Assembly: GCF_000364445.2 (NCBI RefSeq)
Contig: NZ_CP043538.1
Location: forward strand, 4,731,447-4,795,446
DNA from: Methylobacterium mesophilicum SR1.6/6
GTDB lineage: Bacteria > Pseudomonadota > Alphaproteobacteria > Rhizobiales > Beijerinckiaceae
DNA length: 64,000 nt
Direction: 5' to 3'
Position numbers and translations under genes: made by a program. The stretch's first letter is position 1, and every line of letters begins with the position of its first letter. The notes beneath the pieces are model-generated. The model had not been told where the DNA came from. It worked only from the letters and a program-made list of their open reading frames with translations, and searched no databases. Of this stretch, positions 36,319 to 46,397 are shown in pieces.

Positions 36319-38163
36319 ATGGACGACCACAGCCCCCGCGACGCCGCCGAGACCCCGGCCCCCGGCCCGACCACCGCCCCGGCCAAGCGCGTCTACGAGA
36401 CCCCGCCGACCGCGCGCCCGATCACGGACGCCGAGGCCGCGCGCGCGGAGAAGCTCGCCGCCAACGAGCACATCAAGATCGCCAGCGGCTACCTCCGCGG
36501 CACGCTGGCGGACGGCCTCCTGAAGCACGCCACCGGGGCGATCTCGGAGGATGACGGGCAGCTCGTGAAGTTCCACGGGATGTACCTGCAGGACGACCGC
36601 GACCTGCGCCCCGAGCGGACCAAGAAGAAGCTCGACAAGGCCTACAGCTTCATGATCCGCCTGCGCATCGCCGGCGGCGTGATCACGCCGAAGCAGTGGC
36701 TGATCCTCGACGACATCGCCCGGACCTACGCGGGCGGGGCGTTGCGCGCGACCACGCGCCAGACCTTCCAGTACCACGGCGTGATCAAGTCGAACCTGAA
36801 GCGCACGATGGCGGCCATCGACGGCGCGCTGCTCGACACGATCGCGGCCTGCGGCGACGTCAACCGCAACGTCATGGCGGCGACGAACCCGGCCCAGACC
36901 GGCGCCCACAAGGCCGCCTACCAGCTCGCCAAGGACATTTCGGACAGCCTGCTGCCGAAGACCAGCGCGTGGCGCGAGATCTGGCTCGACGGCGAGCGCG
37001 TGGTCGGCGGCGAGGAGGAGGCCGAGGTCGAGCCGGTCTACGGCCGGACCTACCTGCCGCGGAAGTTCAAGACCGTCGTGGCGGTGCCGCCCTCCAACGA
37101 GGTCGACATCTTCGCCCACGACCTCGGCTTCATCGCGATCCTCGACAAGAAGAACCAGGTCACCGGCTGGAACGTGACGGTCGGCGGCGGCATGGGCATG
37201 ACCCACGGCGAGCCCGACACCTTCCCGCGCACCGCCGACGTGATGGGCTTCGTGAAGCCCGAGGACGCCCTGAAGGTCGCCGAGGCGGTGATGACCGTCC
37301 AGCGCGACTGGGGCAACCGCAAGAACCGCAAGAACGCCCGGCTCAAGTACACGATCGAGCGCTACGGGCTCGACGCCTTCCGGGCCGAGGTGGAGAAGCG
37401 CGTCGGCAAGAAGCTCGGCGCGCCCAAGCCCTACACCTTCACGGGCAACGGCGACCGCTACGGCTGGGTCGAGGGCGAGGACGGCCGCCACCACCTGACC
37501 CTCTACGTGCCCTCAGGCCGGATCAAGGACATCGACGGCGGCGCGCAGTTCCTCTCGGGGCTGCGCCGGATCGCCGAGGTGCACGAGGGCGATTTCCGAC
37601 TCACCGGCAACCAGAACGTCATCATCGCCAACGTCCCGGCGGAGAAGCGCGCCGAGATCGACGCGCTCGTCGACGAGTATGGCCTGACCCGGGGCGCGGG
37701 CGCGCTGCGGCGCAGCTCGCTGGCCTGCGTGGCGCTGCCGACCTGCGGCCTCGCGCTGGCCGAGAGCGAGCGCTACCTGCCGGACCTGATGACCGAGCTA
37801 GAGGAGAGCCTGGCCGCCCACGGACTCGCCGAGGAGGAGATTACGATCCGCTCCACCGGCTGCCCGAACGGCTGCGCGCGGCCGTTCATCGCCGAGATCG
37901 GCCTCGTCGGCCGCGGCCCCGAGCGTTACCACCTCTATCTCGGCGCCGCCTTCGACGGCTCGCGCCTGAGCAAGCTCTACCGGGAGGACGTGGCGGCCTC
38001 CGAGATCCGCGACACCCTCGACCCGCTCTTCGCCGATTACGCGAAGGGCCGGCAGCCCGGCGAGCATTTCGGCGACTACCTGATCCGCGCCGGCCACGTG
38101 GCCCGGACCACCAACGGCCCCGACTTCCACGACCGGACCGGAGCCCTCAAGCCGGCTGTGTAA
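36319..38163 (+). CDS. cysI: Sulfite (nitrite/sulfite) reductase hemoprotein
   Basis: This 614-residue siroheme-[4Fe-4S] enzyme reduces sulfite to sulfide. The ferredoxin-like repeats are present, and the cluster/siroheme cysteines are in SLACVALPTCGLALAE and in IRSTGCPNGCARPF near residues 470 and 515. KFHGMYLQDDRD and TTRQTFQYHG are family landmarks. An N-terminal 30-residue proline/alanine-rich extension precedes the core. The partner is CysJ just upstream. The siroheme synthase gene is not in the window. A 13-bp perfect hairpin follows the stop. Confidence 0.95.
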   Translation: MDDHSPRDAAETPAPGPTTAPAKRVYETPPTARPITDAEAARAEKLAANEHIKIASGYLRGTLADGLLKHATGAISEDDGQLVKFHGMYLQDDRDLRPERTKKKLDKAYSFMIRLRIAGGVITPKQWLILDDIARTYAGGALRATTRQTFQYHGVIKSNLKRTMAAIDGALLDTIAACGDVNRNVMAATNPAQTGAHKAAYQLAKDISDSLLPKTSAWREIWLDGERVVGGEEEAEVEPVYGRTYLPRKFKTVVAVPPSNEVDIFAHDLGFIAILDKKNQVTGWNVTVGGGMGMTHGEPDTFPRTADVMGFVKPEDALKVAEAVMTVQRDWGNRKNRKNARLKYTIERYGLDAFRAEVEKRVGKKLGAPKPYTFTGNGDRYGWVEGEDGRHHLTLYVPSGRIKDIDGGAQFLSGLRRIAEVHEGDFRLTGNQNVIIANVPAEKRAEIDALVDEYGLTRGAGALRRSSLACVALPTCGLALAESERYLPDLMTELEESLAAHGLAEEEITIRSTGCPNGCARPFIAEIGLVGRGPERYHLYLGAAFDGSRLSKLYREDVAASEIRDTLDPLFADYAKGRQPGEHFGDYLIRAGHVARTTNGPDFHDRTGALKPAV

Positions 38164-38178
38164 CGCCGAGTCGTCCCC

Positions 38179-38208
38179 GCGCGGCGCCGGACGTTTCCGG
38201 CGCCGCGC
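38179..38208 (+). terminator. Strong GC hairpin after cysI
   Basis: GCGCGGCGCCGGA-CGTT-TCCGGCGCCGCGC forms a 13-bp perfect stem 15 bases past the stop. There is no U-tract. The same GGCGCCG core recurs at 45824 and 59057. Confidence 0.7.
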
Positions 38209-38484
38209 CCGCGATCTGGTGCCGAGCCCGCGGCAGAGGCGAAGGTTCTCGACGATCCAGCAAATTCTGGATGTACCGCCTCCGTGGCCATACAGATTCC
38301 GGTTGGAAAGTTCCACAGCTTTTAAATTATTCAAAGTAGATTCTGTGGCTCAACAGCCACGTCCGGCGAGTTCCGGCGAAGTCCGCGCATCCAATCACGC
38401 AGGATCGTTGAAAAGTGATCGCCGCTCCTCTCAAGGATCCGTGCGCCCGACCGGCGCACGTCTTGTTGAGAGTAGTTATAAACT
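38209..38484. other. AT-rich leader region of the TonB receptor gene
   Basis: This ~275-base stretch is GC-poor compared with the surroundings. It contains an AT-rich palindrome (38319-38336) and a perfect hairpin GTGGCT-CAAC-AGCCAC (38345-38360). No gene is supported. It probably holds the iron-regulated promoter. Confidence 0.5.
38319..38336. promoter_or_regulatory. AT-rich palindrome, iron-response operator candidate
   Basis: CTTTTAA-ATTA-TTCAAAG is a palindrome with one mismatch per arm. It lies ~150 bases before the TonB siderophore receptor. Fur/Irr-type operators of alphaproteobacteria are AT-rich palindromes, but this one does not match their consensus exactly. Confidence 0.35.
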
Positions 38485-40665
38485 ATGCCCTGGTCTTGCG
38501 GACACGCCACTCGACGCACTTCGGCATCGCGCGGGATCCGGAATTCAACCCATTTTGGTCTGACGGTATCGCTGATTGTGTTGTCGACGACTTCGGCTCG
38601 AGCCGAGATTGAGGTCGTATCGGGCGAGGTCGCCCTCTCGGAACTGAGCGTCACCGGGACCGGCCCTGCAATCGAGCGGGCGGACGGCCCGGTGATCGGC
38701 TACCGAGCCACGCGCTCGGCCACGGCGACCAAGACCGACACACCGGTGCGCGACTCGCCGCAATCGATCAACATCGTGCCGCGGGCGGTGATCACCGATC
38801 AGCAGGATCTGCGCCTGACCGATGCCGTCACCAATGTCAGCAACGTCACGCCCGGCAGCACCGTGCAGGGCCGCTCGCAGAACTACGTCATCCGCGGCTT
38901 CGCCACGCAGCTCTTCGCCGTCGACGGCATCCTGACCAATCCGGCGATCAACTTCTATCCGGTGGAACGCGACCTCGCGAACGCCGAACGGATCGAAGTG
39001 ATCAAGGGGCCGGCCTCCGTGCTGTTCGGCCGGGGCGATCCGGGCGGTGTCGTCAACATCGTGACCCGCAGACCGACCCTGGAGCCGACCGCGGATGCGA
39101 GCGTCCAGGGCGGCAGCTTCGGCTTCCGGCGGTTTCAGGGCTCGGTTTCGAGCGCGATCCCAGCCATCGACGGGCTCGCCGCGCGCCTCACCTTCGCCGC
39201 GCAGGAAGATCCGACGTTCCGCAATATCGGCGACAACACCAACCGGCGCGTCTTCATCGCGCCGGCCTTGAGCTGGACGCCGAGCGCCGACACCCGGGTC
39301 TACATCAACGCGGAAGCCACCAGCCAGCGCACCCAGTACGACGAAGGGCTCATCGCGTTCCGCGGGCGTGTGCCGCTGGACAACATCCGCCGCTACTACG
39401 GTGAGCCGTCCTCGCGTTACTACGGCGAGTTCAACGGGATCACGATGCGGGCCGAGCACGACGTCAACGAAAACGTGACGCTGCGGCAGGTCATCAACGG
39501 GCAATGGGGCGCGTTCAACCTATTCTCAGCCCGGGCCACGGGCGTCAACACTGCCGGCACGCAGGTCACGCGGCGCGACACCTCGGTCGATTCGCGTTTC
39601 GCCGCGGTGGATACGCAGACCGAAGCGATCATGAAGTTCGACACGCTCGGCTTCGCCCACACCGCCCTGGTGGGCTTCGAGTACACCAACGGCTTCCGCC
39701 ACCCGTATTCCCAGCAGGGGTCCTACACCCCGGTCAGCTTCCTGAACCCGGTCTTCGGCGGCACGCCCGGAGCGCTCTCGCTCCAGCAAGACCTGAAGCA
39801 GAAGCTCGAACTGTTCGGGTTCTACCTGCAGGACCAGATCGCCCTCACGCCCGAATTGCAGCTCGTGCTCGGTGCTCGGTTCGATCTCGGCAGCCAATAT
39901 TATTTCGCCCGCACGCCCGGCTCGAAGAGCCAGCCCCCCGAGCAGGACCTGTTCGGCGCCTCGCCGCGCATCGGCCTGATCTATCGGCCGTTCGAGCCGC
40001 TGACGTTCTATGCCAGCTACGCCACCTCCTTCGCGCCGCAGACAGCGAACGTGCTCAACGTCGTCAATCCGGCGCCCGAGACCGGCGAGCAGATCGAGGT
40101 CGGAACCCGTATCGACATCAACCCCGACCTGACCCTGAGCGCGGCCGCCTTCCGGATCACCCGGGACAACGTCGCCGGCAATGACCCCGTCAATACCGGC
40201 TTCTCGGTGATCACCGGGCAGCAGCGCTCGGAGGGTGTCGAGGCGGATCTGGCCGGCGAGATCCTTCCGGGCTGGAGGATCATCGGCGGTGTCGGCTATC
40301 TCGACGCCCGGATCACCAAGGACAGGGTCTTCGCGGTCGGAAACCGCCTCGTGGGGGCGCCGGCCTTCAGCGGCAGCGTGTGGACCACCTACGACGTCCA
40401 GGCCGGTTCCCTGCGCGGCCTCGGGCTCGGCATCGGCATCACCCATGTCGGGCAGCGCTTCGGCGACCTCAACAACAGCTACAAGGTCGGGGCGTACAAT
40501 CGCGTCGATGCGGCCGTGTACTACGACTTCGACGCGCACTATCGCTTCGCGGTCAACATCCGGAATCTGACGAACGCGCGCTACATCGAGCAACCGTTCA
40601 ATCAGTTCAACAATACCCCTGGCGCGCCCTTCACGGTCCTGGCGACGATCACCGCGCGGATGTGA
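38485..40665 (+). CDS. TonB-dependent siderophore receptor
   Basis: This 726-residue outer-membrane receptor imports ferric siderophores with energy from TonB. An unusually long N-terminal region ends in a hydrophobic signal sequence near residues 25-40 (cut after ARA). A TonB box candidate is LSELSVTGTG near residue 52. The plug domain has RDSPQSINIVPRAVI and VIKGPASVLFGRGDPGGVVNIVTRRP. The 22-strand barrel ends in the aromatic/hydrophobic FTVLATITARM. It converges on the PepSY gene, and the pair is typical of iron-siderophore loci. Substrate siderophore unknown. Confidence 0.93.
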   Translation: MPWSCGHATRRTSASRGIRNSTHFGLTVSLIVLSTTSARAEIEVVSGEVALSELSVTGTGPAIERADGPVIGYRATRSATATKTDTPVRDSPQSINIVPRAVITDQQDLRLTDAVTNVSNVTPGSTVQGRSQNYVIRGFATQLFAVDGILTNPAINFYPVERDLANAERIEVIKGPASVLFGRGDPGGVVNIVTRRPTLEPTADASVQGGSFGFRRFQGSVSSAIPAIDGLAARLTFAAQEDPTFRNIGDNTNRRVFIAPALSWTPSADTRVYINAEATSQRTQYDEGLIAFRGRVPLDNIRRYYGEPSSRYYGEFNGITMRAEHDVNENVTLRQVINGQWGAFNLFSARATGVNTAGTQVTRRDTSVDSRFAAVDTQTEAIMKFDTLGFAHTALVGFEYTNGFRHPYSQQGSYTPVSFLNPVFGGTPGALSLQQDLKQKLELFGFYLQDQIALTPELQLVLGARFDLGSQYYFARTPGSKSQPPEQDLFGASPRIGLIYRPFEPLTFYASYATSFAPQTANVLNVVNPAPETGEQIEVGTRIDINPDLTLSAAAFRITRDNVAGNDPVNTGFSVITGQQRSEGVEADLAGEILPGWRIIGGVGYLDARITKDRVFAVGNRLVGAPAFSGSVWTTYDVQAGSLRGLGLGIGITHVGQRFGDLNNSYKVGAYNRVDAAVYYDFDAHYRFAVNIRNLTNARYIEQPFNQFNNTPGAPFTVLATITARM

Positions 40666-40866
40666 GCCCGGCGGGCGCCCTCCGCGCGAAAGGCGACCGG
40701 CGCGACACCGTCCCGATTTCCGGCAACGGCGTCGCCACCTGCGCGAGCGGAGCGAAGCGATACTGGCAGCGCCATGCCGACCGGCCTCGCGCATCCCTGA
40801 GTCGCATCGCCGCGCGCGTGATGACGAGAGAACTGCGGGCAAGCCCGGCTACACTCGGGGACCGTC

Positions 40867-42072
40867 TCAGGAACTCGCCGGACGCACGGCTCCTGCCGGG
40901 GCCGCGGGCACCGCGCCCCTGCGCCGGGCCGCCGCGCGGCGGCGCAGGACATAGAGGGTCAGCCCGGTCGCCGCGAAGCCCGGCATGGCCAATGCCGCGA
41001 GGCAGAACACCAGGGCGAACACGTCGCCGAAGAAGCGCCCGCGGTGGACCTCGAGGATGTTCTCCATGAGGCGCTTGCCCAGCGGCATGTCGGCGGCGCG
41101 CTCGGCCGCGAGCGGCGCGCCGGTCTCGGCATCGTAGCGGACCTCGTTGCGGGCGCTCGGCGCATCGACGCCCCGCGGCAGCCATCGGATCCGGATCGCC
41201 CGTGCGCCGGGCTCCGGCAGGGTCAAGATCGCCGAGTCCGCCTCGCGCCCGTCTCCGGTCCGGAACGCGACCCAGGCCCGGTCGAGGACCGTCGGCGCGG
41301 CGGCCGCAGCCTCGTCGCCGGCCGGCACGGCACGGGACGCCCGGCGGCCCTCGGCGCCCGCGGGCCGCGCCTCGCCCACGAGCAGCCTTTGGGCGCCGTC
41401 CTTGAACGCCGGGTAGGACCACGTCAGCCCCGTGAGCGCCATGACGAGGTAGACCGGCGCGAGCCACGTGCCCGCCACGGCGTGGAGCGACCACCACCGC
41501 GCCCGGCCCGGGCGGGTCAGGCTGGGCTTCAGCCAGATCCGCCAGCGATGGATCTTGGGCCAGCGCAGGTACAGGCCGGTGGCCAGGAAGGCCAGGAGCG
41601 CCAGCACGCAGGCCCCCGTGATGGTGCGGCCCCATCCCTTGGAGCCGCCGGGAATCAGCAGCCAGCGGTGCAGGTCCCGCACGGTCGCGAACGCTGCCTC
41701 CAGCCGCACCGGGCCGAGCACCGCGCCGTCATACGGGTCGGCGTAAACCGAGGACGGCCGCGCACGGGTCTCCGGATCACGGGCGAAGCGGACATGGACG
41801 CTCGCCGCCGGGTCGGAGCTGAGGGTGAGGGCGTTCACCGGATGACCGGCCTGCGCCGTGATCCGCGCCGCCAGGGCTGCGGGTTGAAGCGCCGGGCGGT
41901 CGGCGGCGGCCACCACGAGCCGGTCGCGGTTGGCGACGGCGGTGATCGCCTCCTCGTAGCTCATCAGCGCCCCGGTCAGGCCCATCAGCGCGAGGACGAG
42001 GCCGGCTGTGAGGCCCAGCGCCCAGTGCAGGCGGAAGAGCACGGTCCGGAGGGCGGGAATCGGCAGCGTCAT
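40867..42072 (-). CDS. PepSY-associated membrane protein (siderophore/iron reductase-like)
   Basis: This 401-residue inner-membrane protein has PepSY-TM architecture: membrane helices near residues 12-36, 140-165, 195-220 and 345-370, flanked by conserved histidines (FRLHWALG, DLHRWLL, WSLHAVAG, EVHRGRF). Such proteins are often encoded beside TonB receptors and are thought to reduce or process ferric siderophores. The RWPKIHRWRIWLK segment is characteristic. The ATG at 42072 was chosen from the conserved N-terminus. It has no operon partner on this strand. Confidence 0.9.
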   Translation of the reverse strand: MTLPIPALRTVLFRLHWALGLTAGLVLALMGLTGALMSYEEAITAVANRDRLVVAAADRPALQPAALAARITAQAGHPVNALTLSSDPAASVHVRFARDPETRARPSSVYADPYDGAVLGPVRLEAAFATVRDLHRWLLIPGGSKGWGRTITGACVLALLAFLATGLYLRWPKIHRWRIWLKPSLTRPGRARWWSLHAVAGTWLAPVYLVMALTGLTWSYPAFKDGAQRLLVGEARPAGAEGRRASRAVPAGDEAAAAAPTVLDRAWVAFRTGDGREADSAILTLPEPGARAIRIRWLPRGVDAPSARNEVRYDAETGAPLAAERAADMPLGKRLMENILEVHRGRFFGDVFALVFCLAALAMPGFAATGLTLYVLRRRAAARRRGAVPAAPAGAVRPASS

Positions 42073-42155
42073 GGCAATCGCCGGCTGCCTACCAAAGCTT
42101 GGCGCGCGCCGCGATCCCCCGACAGCGCATGCCCCGCGGGCGGCCGGCGCAGCCG

Positions 42156-43724
42156 TCAGGTGATCGGCGCCGGGTTGAACAGGGTCAGGTCGTTGAACAG
42201 GCCCCACTGGTCCGACCAGGGACGCTTGCGCCCGCTCGCGACGTCGAGGATCAAGTGGAACAGCTCCCAGCCGACCTCCTCGATCGTGGCCTCGCCGGTG
42301 GCGATGCGGCCGGCATCGAGGTCGATCAGGTCGGACCAGCGCTCGGCGAGTTCCGTCCGGGTGGCGACCTTGATCACCGGCGCCTGGGCGAGCCCGTAGG
42401 GCGTGCCGCGCCCGGTGGAGAAGACCTGCAGGGTGATGCCGGAGGCGAGCTGCAGCGTGCCGCAGACGAAGTCGCTCGCCGGGGTCGCGGCGAAGATCAG
42501 ACCCTTCCCGCGCAGCCGCTCGCCCGGCGCCAGCACCCCGGAGATGGCGCTGGTGCCGGACTTCGCCACCGAGCCCAGGGCCTTCTCGACGATGTTGTTG
42601 AGGCCGCCCTTCCTGTTGCCGGGGGACGGGTTGGCCCGGCGGTCGGCCTCGCCCTTGGCGAGATAGGCATCGTACCACGCCATCTCGCGGATCAGCGCCT
42701 CGGCGACCTCCGGGGTCTTCGCCCGGGGAGTGAGGAGGTGGATCGCGTCGCGCACCTCCGTCACCTCCGAGAACATGACCGTCGCGCCGCAGCGCACGAG
42801 CAGATCCGCCGCGAAGCCCAGCGCCGGGTTGGCGGTCACGCCCGAGAAGGCGTCGCTGCCGCCGCATTGCAGGCCGACCACCAGCTCGGAGGCGGGACAG
42901 GTCTCGCGCGTCCGGCGGTTCAGCACCTCCAGGCGGGCTTCCGCCATCGCCAGGATGCTGTCGATCATGGCGGAAAAGCCGCGATGACGCTCGTCCTGGA
43001 GACGCACCACCCCGTCGCCGGCCGCCCCGTTGTCGGGCAGGAGGCGCTCCGAGACGAGCTTCTCGCAGCCGAGCCCCACCACCATGACCTCGCCGCCGAA
43101 ATTCGGGTTCTGGGCGAGGCTCTGGAGCGTCCGGATCGGCACCACCGCCTCGGGGGCGTTGATGGCGACGCCGCAGCCATAGGCGTGGGTCAGGCCGACC
43201 ACGTCGTCGACGTTGGGGTAGCGCGGCAGCAACTCCTGCTTGATCCGGCGGATCGCCACGTCGAGGGTGCCGGCGACGCATTGCACGCTGATGGAGATCG
43301 CCAGGATGTTCTTGGTGCCCACCGACCCGTCGGGGTTGCGGTAGCCCTCGAACGTGAAGCCCTCCAGCGGGGGCAGGGGCGCCGGCACGCGGGTGGCGTG
43401 ATCGAGGGCGTCGAGGGCGGGAGCGACCGGCGTCGTGACCCGAGACTCCTCCACCCAGGATCCGCGCCGGATCTCCTGGACCGCGATGCCGACCACCTCG
43501 CCGTAGCGGCGGACCTCGCCGCCCTCCGGGATGTCGCAGAGGGCCACCTTGTGGCCCTGCGGCACGAACTCGACGAGTTCCAGGCCGTCCGGAAACACGG
43601 TGCCGGCGGGCAGCCCGAAGGCATTGACCACGATCGCGACGTTGTCGCTGTCGCTCAGGCGGATCGTGCGCGGCACGTCGCCGGCAGGGCGCCCACGGGT
43701 CGGGGCTTCGATCTCGGCGTGCAT
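42156..43724 (-). CDS. garD: Galactarate dehydratase (UxaA/GarD family)
   Basis: This 522-residue protein has the length of E. coli GarD. It has an N-terminal SAF domain (residues ~20-110) and the large UxaA catalytic domain with [49 protein letters not shown] and [11 protein letters not shown]. The cysteines in GCGVA, GCE and QCGGSD are the usual metal/substrate cluster. It dehydrates galactarate to 5-keto-4-deoxyglucarate. Altronate is the alternative substrate, but the adjacent garL fixes the hexarate pathway. It lies ten bases behind garL on the same strand. Confidence 0.9.
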   Translation of the reverse strand: MHAEIEAPTRGRPAGDVPRTIRLSDSDNVAIVVNAFGLPAGTVFPDGLELVEFVPQGHKVALCDIPEGGEVRRYGEVVGIAVQEIRRGSWVEESRVTTPVAPALDALDHATRVPAPLPPLEGFTFEGYRNPDGSVGTKNILAISISVQCVAGTLDVAIRRIKQELLPRYPNVDDVVGLTHAYGCGVAINAPEAVVPIRTLQSLAQNPNFGGEVMVVGLGCEKLVSERLLPDNGAAGDGVVRLQDERHRGFSAMIDSILAMAEARLEVLNRRTRETCPASELVVGLQCGGSDAFSGVTANPALGFAADLLVRCGATVMFSEVTEVRDAIHLLTPRAKTPEVAEALIREMAWYDAYLAKGEADRRANPSPGNRKGGLNNIVEKALGSVAKSGTSAISGVLAPGERLRGKGLIFAATPASDFVCGTLQLASGITLQVFSTGRGTPYGLAQAPVIKVATRTELAERWSDLIDLDAGRIATGEATIEEVGWELFHLILDVASGRKRPWSDQWGLFNDLTLFNPAPIT

Positions 43725-43734
43725 GGGCGGGCCC

Positions 43735-44505
43735 TCACTGTGCGGTCCGGAAGCGCCCGGCCAGCGCTTCGGCGTTGCGGGCGAGCAGGCCCATATCGGA
43801 GCCCACGGCGGTGAAGCGGGTGCCGGCGGCGATGTAGCGGCGGGCCAGTTCCTCGCTCGGCGTCAGGATGCCGGCATGCTTGCCGGCCTTGCCGACACGG
43901 CCGACGGCCTCCTCGATGGTCCGCACCACCTCCGGGTGGCCCTGCTGGCCGAGATAGCCGAGGCTGGTGGAGAGGTCGCCGGGTCCGATGAACACGCCGT
44001 CCACGCCCTCCACGGCGGCGATCGCGTCCAGATTATCGAGGGCGCGTCGGGACTCGACCTGCACCGCCACGAAAATCTCGGCCTCGCAGCGAGTGTGGTA
44101 ATCCGGGATCCGGCCGAACCGGGCGGCCCGCGGCGCCTGCGAGAAGCCGCGGATGCCGCGCGGCGCGTAGCGGGTCGCCGCAACGACCCGACGGGCCTGC
44201 TCGGCGTCGTCGATGTTGGGGATCATCAGCGATTGGGCGCCGGCGTCGAGGATGCGCTTGATGGTGATGGGATCGTCGCTCGGCACCCGGACCATCGGGT
44301 GGGTGCCGCCCTCCATCATCGCCTGCAGCTGGGCGTAGATGTCCCGGAGGTCGTTGGCCGAGTGCTCCATGTCGAGGAGCAGCCAGTCGAATCCGGCCCC
44401 CGCGACGATCTCGGTGGAGATGGGGCTCGCGAGGCTGCACCACAGGCCGATCTGCTGGCGGCCCTCTGCGAGCGCCGCCTTGAAGCGATTGGTGAGGCTG
44501 TCCAT
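43735..44505 (-). CDS. garL: 5-keto-4-deoxy-D-glucarate aldolase (HpcH/HpaI family)
   Basis: This 256-residue class II aldolase cleaves 5-keto-4-deoxyglucarate to pyruvate and tartronate semialdehyde. The family motifs are [25 protein letters not shown] (metal-binding glutamate region), [18 protein letters not shown] and [15 protein letters not shown]. The arginine and histidine of the active site are present. It is the first gene of a two-gene operon with garD; the LysR gene lies 100 bases upstream on the same strand. A palindrome sits in the gap. Confidence 0.93.
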   Translation of the reverse strand: MDSLTNRFKAALAEGRQQIGLWCSLASPISTEIVAGAGFDWLLLDMEHSANDLRDIYAQLQAMMEGGTHPMVRVPSDDPITIKRILDAGAQSLMIPNIDDAEQARRVVAATRYAPRGIRGFSQAPRAARFGRIPDYHTRCEAEIFVAVQVESRRALDNLDAIAAVEGVDGVFIGPGDLSTSLGYLGQQGHPEVVRTIEEAVGRVGKAGKHAGILTPSEELARRYIAAGTRFTAVGSDMGLLARNAEALAGRFRTAQ

Positions 44506-44586
44506 CGCGATCCTCCCGGGGATGTTTGTTTGATCCCATAGGTGCAGTCTTCCGCCCCTGGGTCAAAGCCAAAGGGTGGATCGATT

Positions 44587-44603
44587 GATGCCATACCGGC
44601 ATC
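44587..44603. promoter_or_regulatory. Palindromic operator candidate upstream of garL
   Basis: GATGCC-ATACC-GGCATC is a perfect 6-bp inverted repeat just after the LysR stop codon. It lies ~85 bases before the garL start. The flanks (GAT before, GAT after, partly) extend the symmetry. A LysR site is plausible. Confidence 0.5.
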
Positions 44604-44605
44604 GA

Positions 44606-45496
44606 TCAGGCCGACGGCAGTGCTTCGAGGATCGAGACCAGCTGCGCGAGGAGCGGCGCATCCGCGTTCCGCCGCCACGCCAGGATCAGCTCGGCCGGGC
44701 GCGGATCGGGCAGCGCCAGCGCCCGGAACACCACGCCTTCGAGGCGCAGGTGCTCGGCCGCCGCGGGGACGAGGGCGATTCCGAGACCGCTGCGCACCAG
44801 AGCCAGGATCGAGTGAATCTGGGTGAGCTGCTGCACGACGCGCGGCCGGAGTTCGGCCTCGGCGAGCAGTTCCTGGACGAGATCGTGGAAGTAATGCGCC
44901 TCGTTCGGCGCGTAGGCGATGAGGTCCTCGTCGGCGAGGTCGCGGGGCACGAGCGTCCCGCGCGCCGCGAGGGCGTTGCCGGCCGGCAGGGCCACCACGA
45001 GCGGCTCGGCCATCGCCCGGATGGCCGTGAGATCCGGATGCGTCACGGGCGGGCGCACCAGCGCGGCGTCGATCCGCCCGGCGAGCAGCTCCTCGAGCTG
45101 ATCCTTGGTCACCATCTCGCGCAGGGCGAGCGTGACGTCGGGCAGCGCCTGCCGGAAGGCCGCCACGAGGCGGGGCAGGAAATCGTAGGCCGAGGCCGCC
45201 GTGAATCCGAGCTTGAGGACGCCCGCGCGTCCGGCCGCCACCTGCCGGGTCGTGTGCGTGGCGGACTCGGCCAGCCGCAGGATGCGCTGGGCCTCGGGCA
45301 AAAAGCTCCGTCCGGCCGCGGTGAGGCGGACCGAGCGGCTGGTCCGCTCGAGCAGCTGCACGTCGAGGATGCGCTCCAGCACCTGGACCTGCCGCGACAG
45401 GGGCGGCTGCGTCATGTTCAGACGCGCGGCGGCGCGGCCGAAATGCAGCTCTTCCGCCACCGCGGCGAAGCATCGGAGCTGACTGAAGTCGAACAT
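44606..45496 (-). CDS. LysR family transcriptional regulator
   Basis: This 296-residue regulator has a winged helix-turn-helix (MFDFSQLRCFAAVAEELHFGRAAARLNMTQPPLSRQ, residues ~1-36, in parts) and a type 2 periplasmic-binding-like effector domain. The family's interdomain helix is present at residues 60-90. It is encoded directly upstream of garL-garD on the same strand and probably controls the hexarate genes, although LysR regulators usually face their targets. The effector is probably a hexarate or a breakdown product. Confidence 0.92.
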   Translation of the reverse strand: MFDFSQLRCFAAVAEELHFGRAAARLNMTQPPLSRQVQVLERILDVQLLERTSRSVRLTAAGRSFLPEAQRILRLAESATHTTRQVAAGRAGVLKLGFTAASAYDFLPRLVAAFRQALPDVTLALREMVTKDQLEELLAGRIDAALVRPPVTHPDLTAIRAMAEPLVVALPAGNALAARGTLVPRDLADEDLIAYAPNEAHYFHDLVQELLAEAELRPRVVQQLTQIHSILALVRSGLGIALVPAAAEHLRLEGVVFRALALPDPRPAELILAWRRNADAPLLAQLVSILEALPSA

Positions 45497-45823
45497 GGAG
45501 ACGCCCCCTGCGCGCCGGGAGGGGACATCATAGAACCTGCCGATGTGTCACGTCCCGGCGGTGGGAGTTACCCCCGCAATCGCGATCGAGCGCCGCTCCG
45601 CGGGCGACAGGCCGGGACGCGTGCAGCGTGTGCGCGCGACACCGCTGTCGAACGGTCGGCGGCCGGTGCCGCTATGCCCGGGATCGGGTGCTGTCGGAAC
45701 GCCGGTGAGGATCCGCCCGCGCCGTCCTTGTTGGATGCTGAGACCGCAGGCGCAGAGGCGGGTCGACCGCCCCGGCCCGACCCGGAGCGTCACCCCGTGC
45801 CGAAACGACCGCGCGCGTGCGGT
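45497..45823. other. Intergenic region upstream of the LysR gene
   Basis: No supported gene is seen here. Frames on both strands lack ribosome sites. The left end should hold the LysR promoter. Confidence 0.4.
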
Positions 45824-45843
45824 GGCGCCGTCGGAACGGCGCC
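45824..45843 (-). terminator. GC hairpin after the Tyr/Asp-rich secreted protein gene
   Basis: GGCGCCGT-CGGA-ACGGCGCC is an 8-bp perfect stem 13 bases past the stop at 45856. It shares the GGCGCCG core with the hairpins at 38179 and 59057. No U-tract follows. Confidence 0.6.
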
Positions 45844-45855
45844 TGCCGCCCCGCC

Positions 45856-46173
45856 TCAGCAGCTCAGCCGACGACCTTCGCGGCGCCCGAAGACGCGGTA
45901 ATGTGCAGCGCCGGATTCCATCTGACCGGCCGCCACGGCACGGCGGACATCCGGGTTGCAGCGCAGGTATTCGCGCTCATCGAAACCGTACGTGGCGCGA
46001 CCGCGGTAATCGTCTCGATCCCGATAGCGGCGATCGTCGTAGTCACCGCGATCCCGGTATCCCCGGTCCCGATATCCGTAGTCGTCGTAGTCGGGGCGGG
46101 GCTGCGCCGAAACCGGACCGACCGCGCTCAGCACACCGAGACTCAATGCGGCAGCTGCCAGATACGCCTTCAT
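45856..46173 (-). CDS. Small secreted protein with Tyr/Asp/Arg repeats and an NPDV motif
   Basis: This 105-residue protein has a signal peptide (residues 1-23, ending VSA-QP). Residues 28-58 are short repeats of the form YRDRG/DYDDRRYRDR. The C-terminal part (residues 64-101) has the pattern FDxxxYLxxNPDVxxAVxxG...HYxxxGRREGR, seen in many secreted bacterial proteins as a short structural motif. Two cysteines (C72 and C105) could pair. A strong ribosome site (AAGGAG) precedes the ATG. The next gene upstream on the strand is also a small secreted low-complexity protein. Function unknown. Confidence 0.78.
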   Translation of the reverse strand: MKAYLAAAALSLGVLSAVGPVSAQPRPDYDDYGYRDRGYRDRGDYDDRRYRDRDDYRGRATYGFDEREYLRCNPDVRRAVAAGQMESGAAHYRVFGRREGRRLSC

Positions 46174-46397
46174 CGTTCAGTTCTCCTTGAAACACGGCGC
46201 GAGCCCGCTTGACCGGGTCGCTCCCGTCCGCCCGTTGCAGGTGGACGGGAGGCGCGCGGTGCCTGATGGGTGGCTTGAAACGCTCCGCGCGCCGGATAGT
46301 TCGATCCCGGACACTCCCCCGCGGCGGCCGGCGCGCTGGCGCTGGCCCTGTGCCGCGGGGATCCTGACGGTCGCGTCGCCGGCCGGACCGGTTGCGA

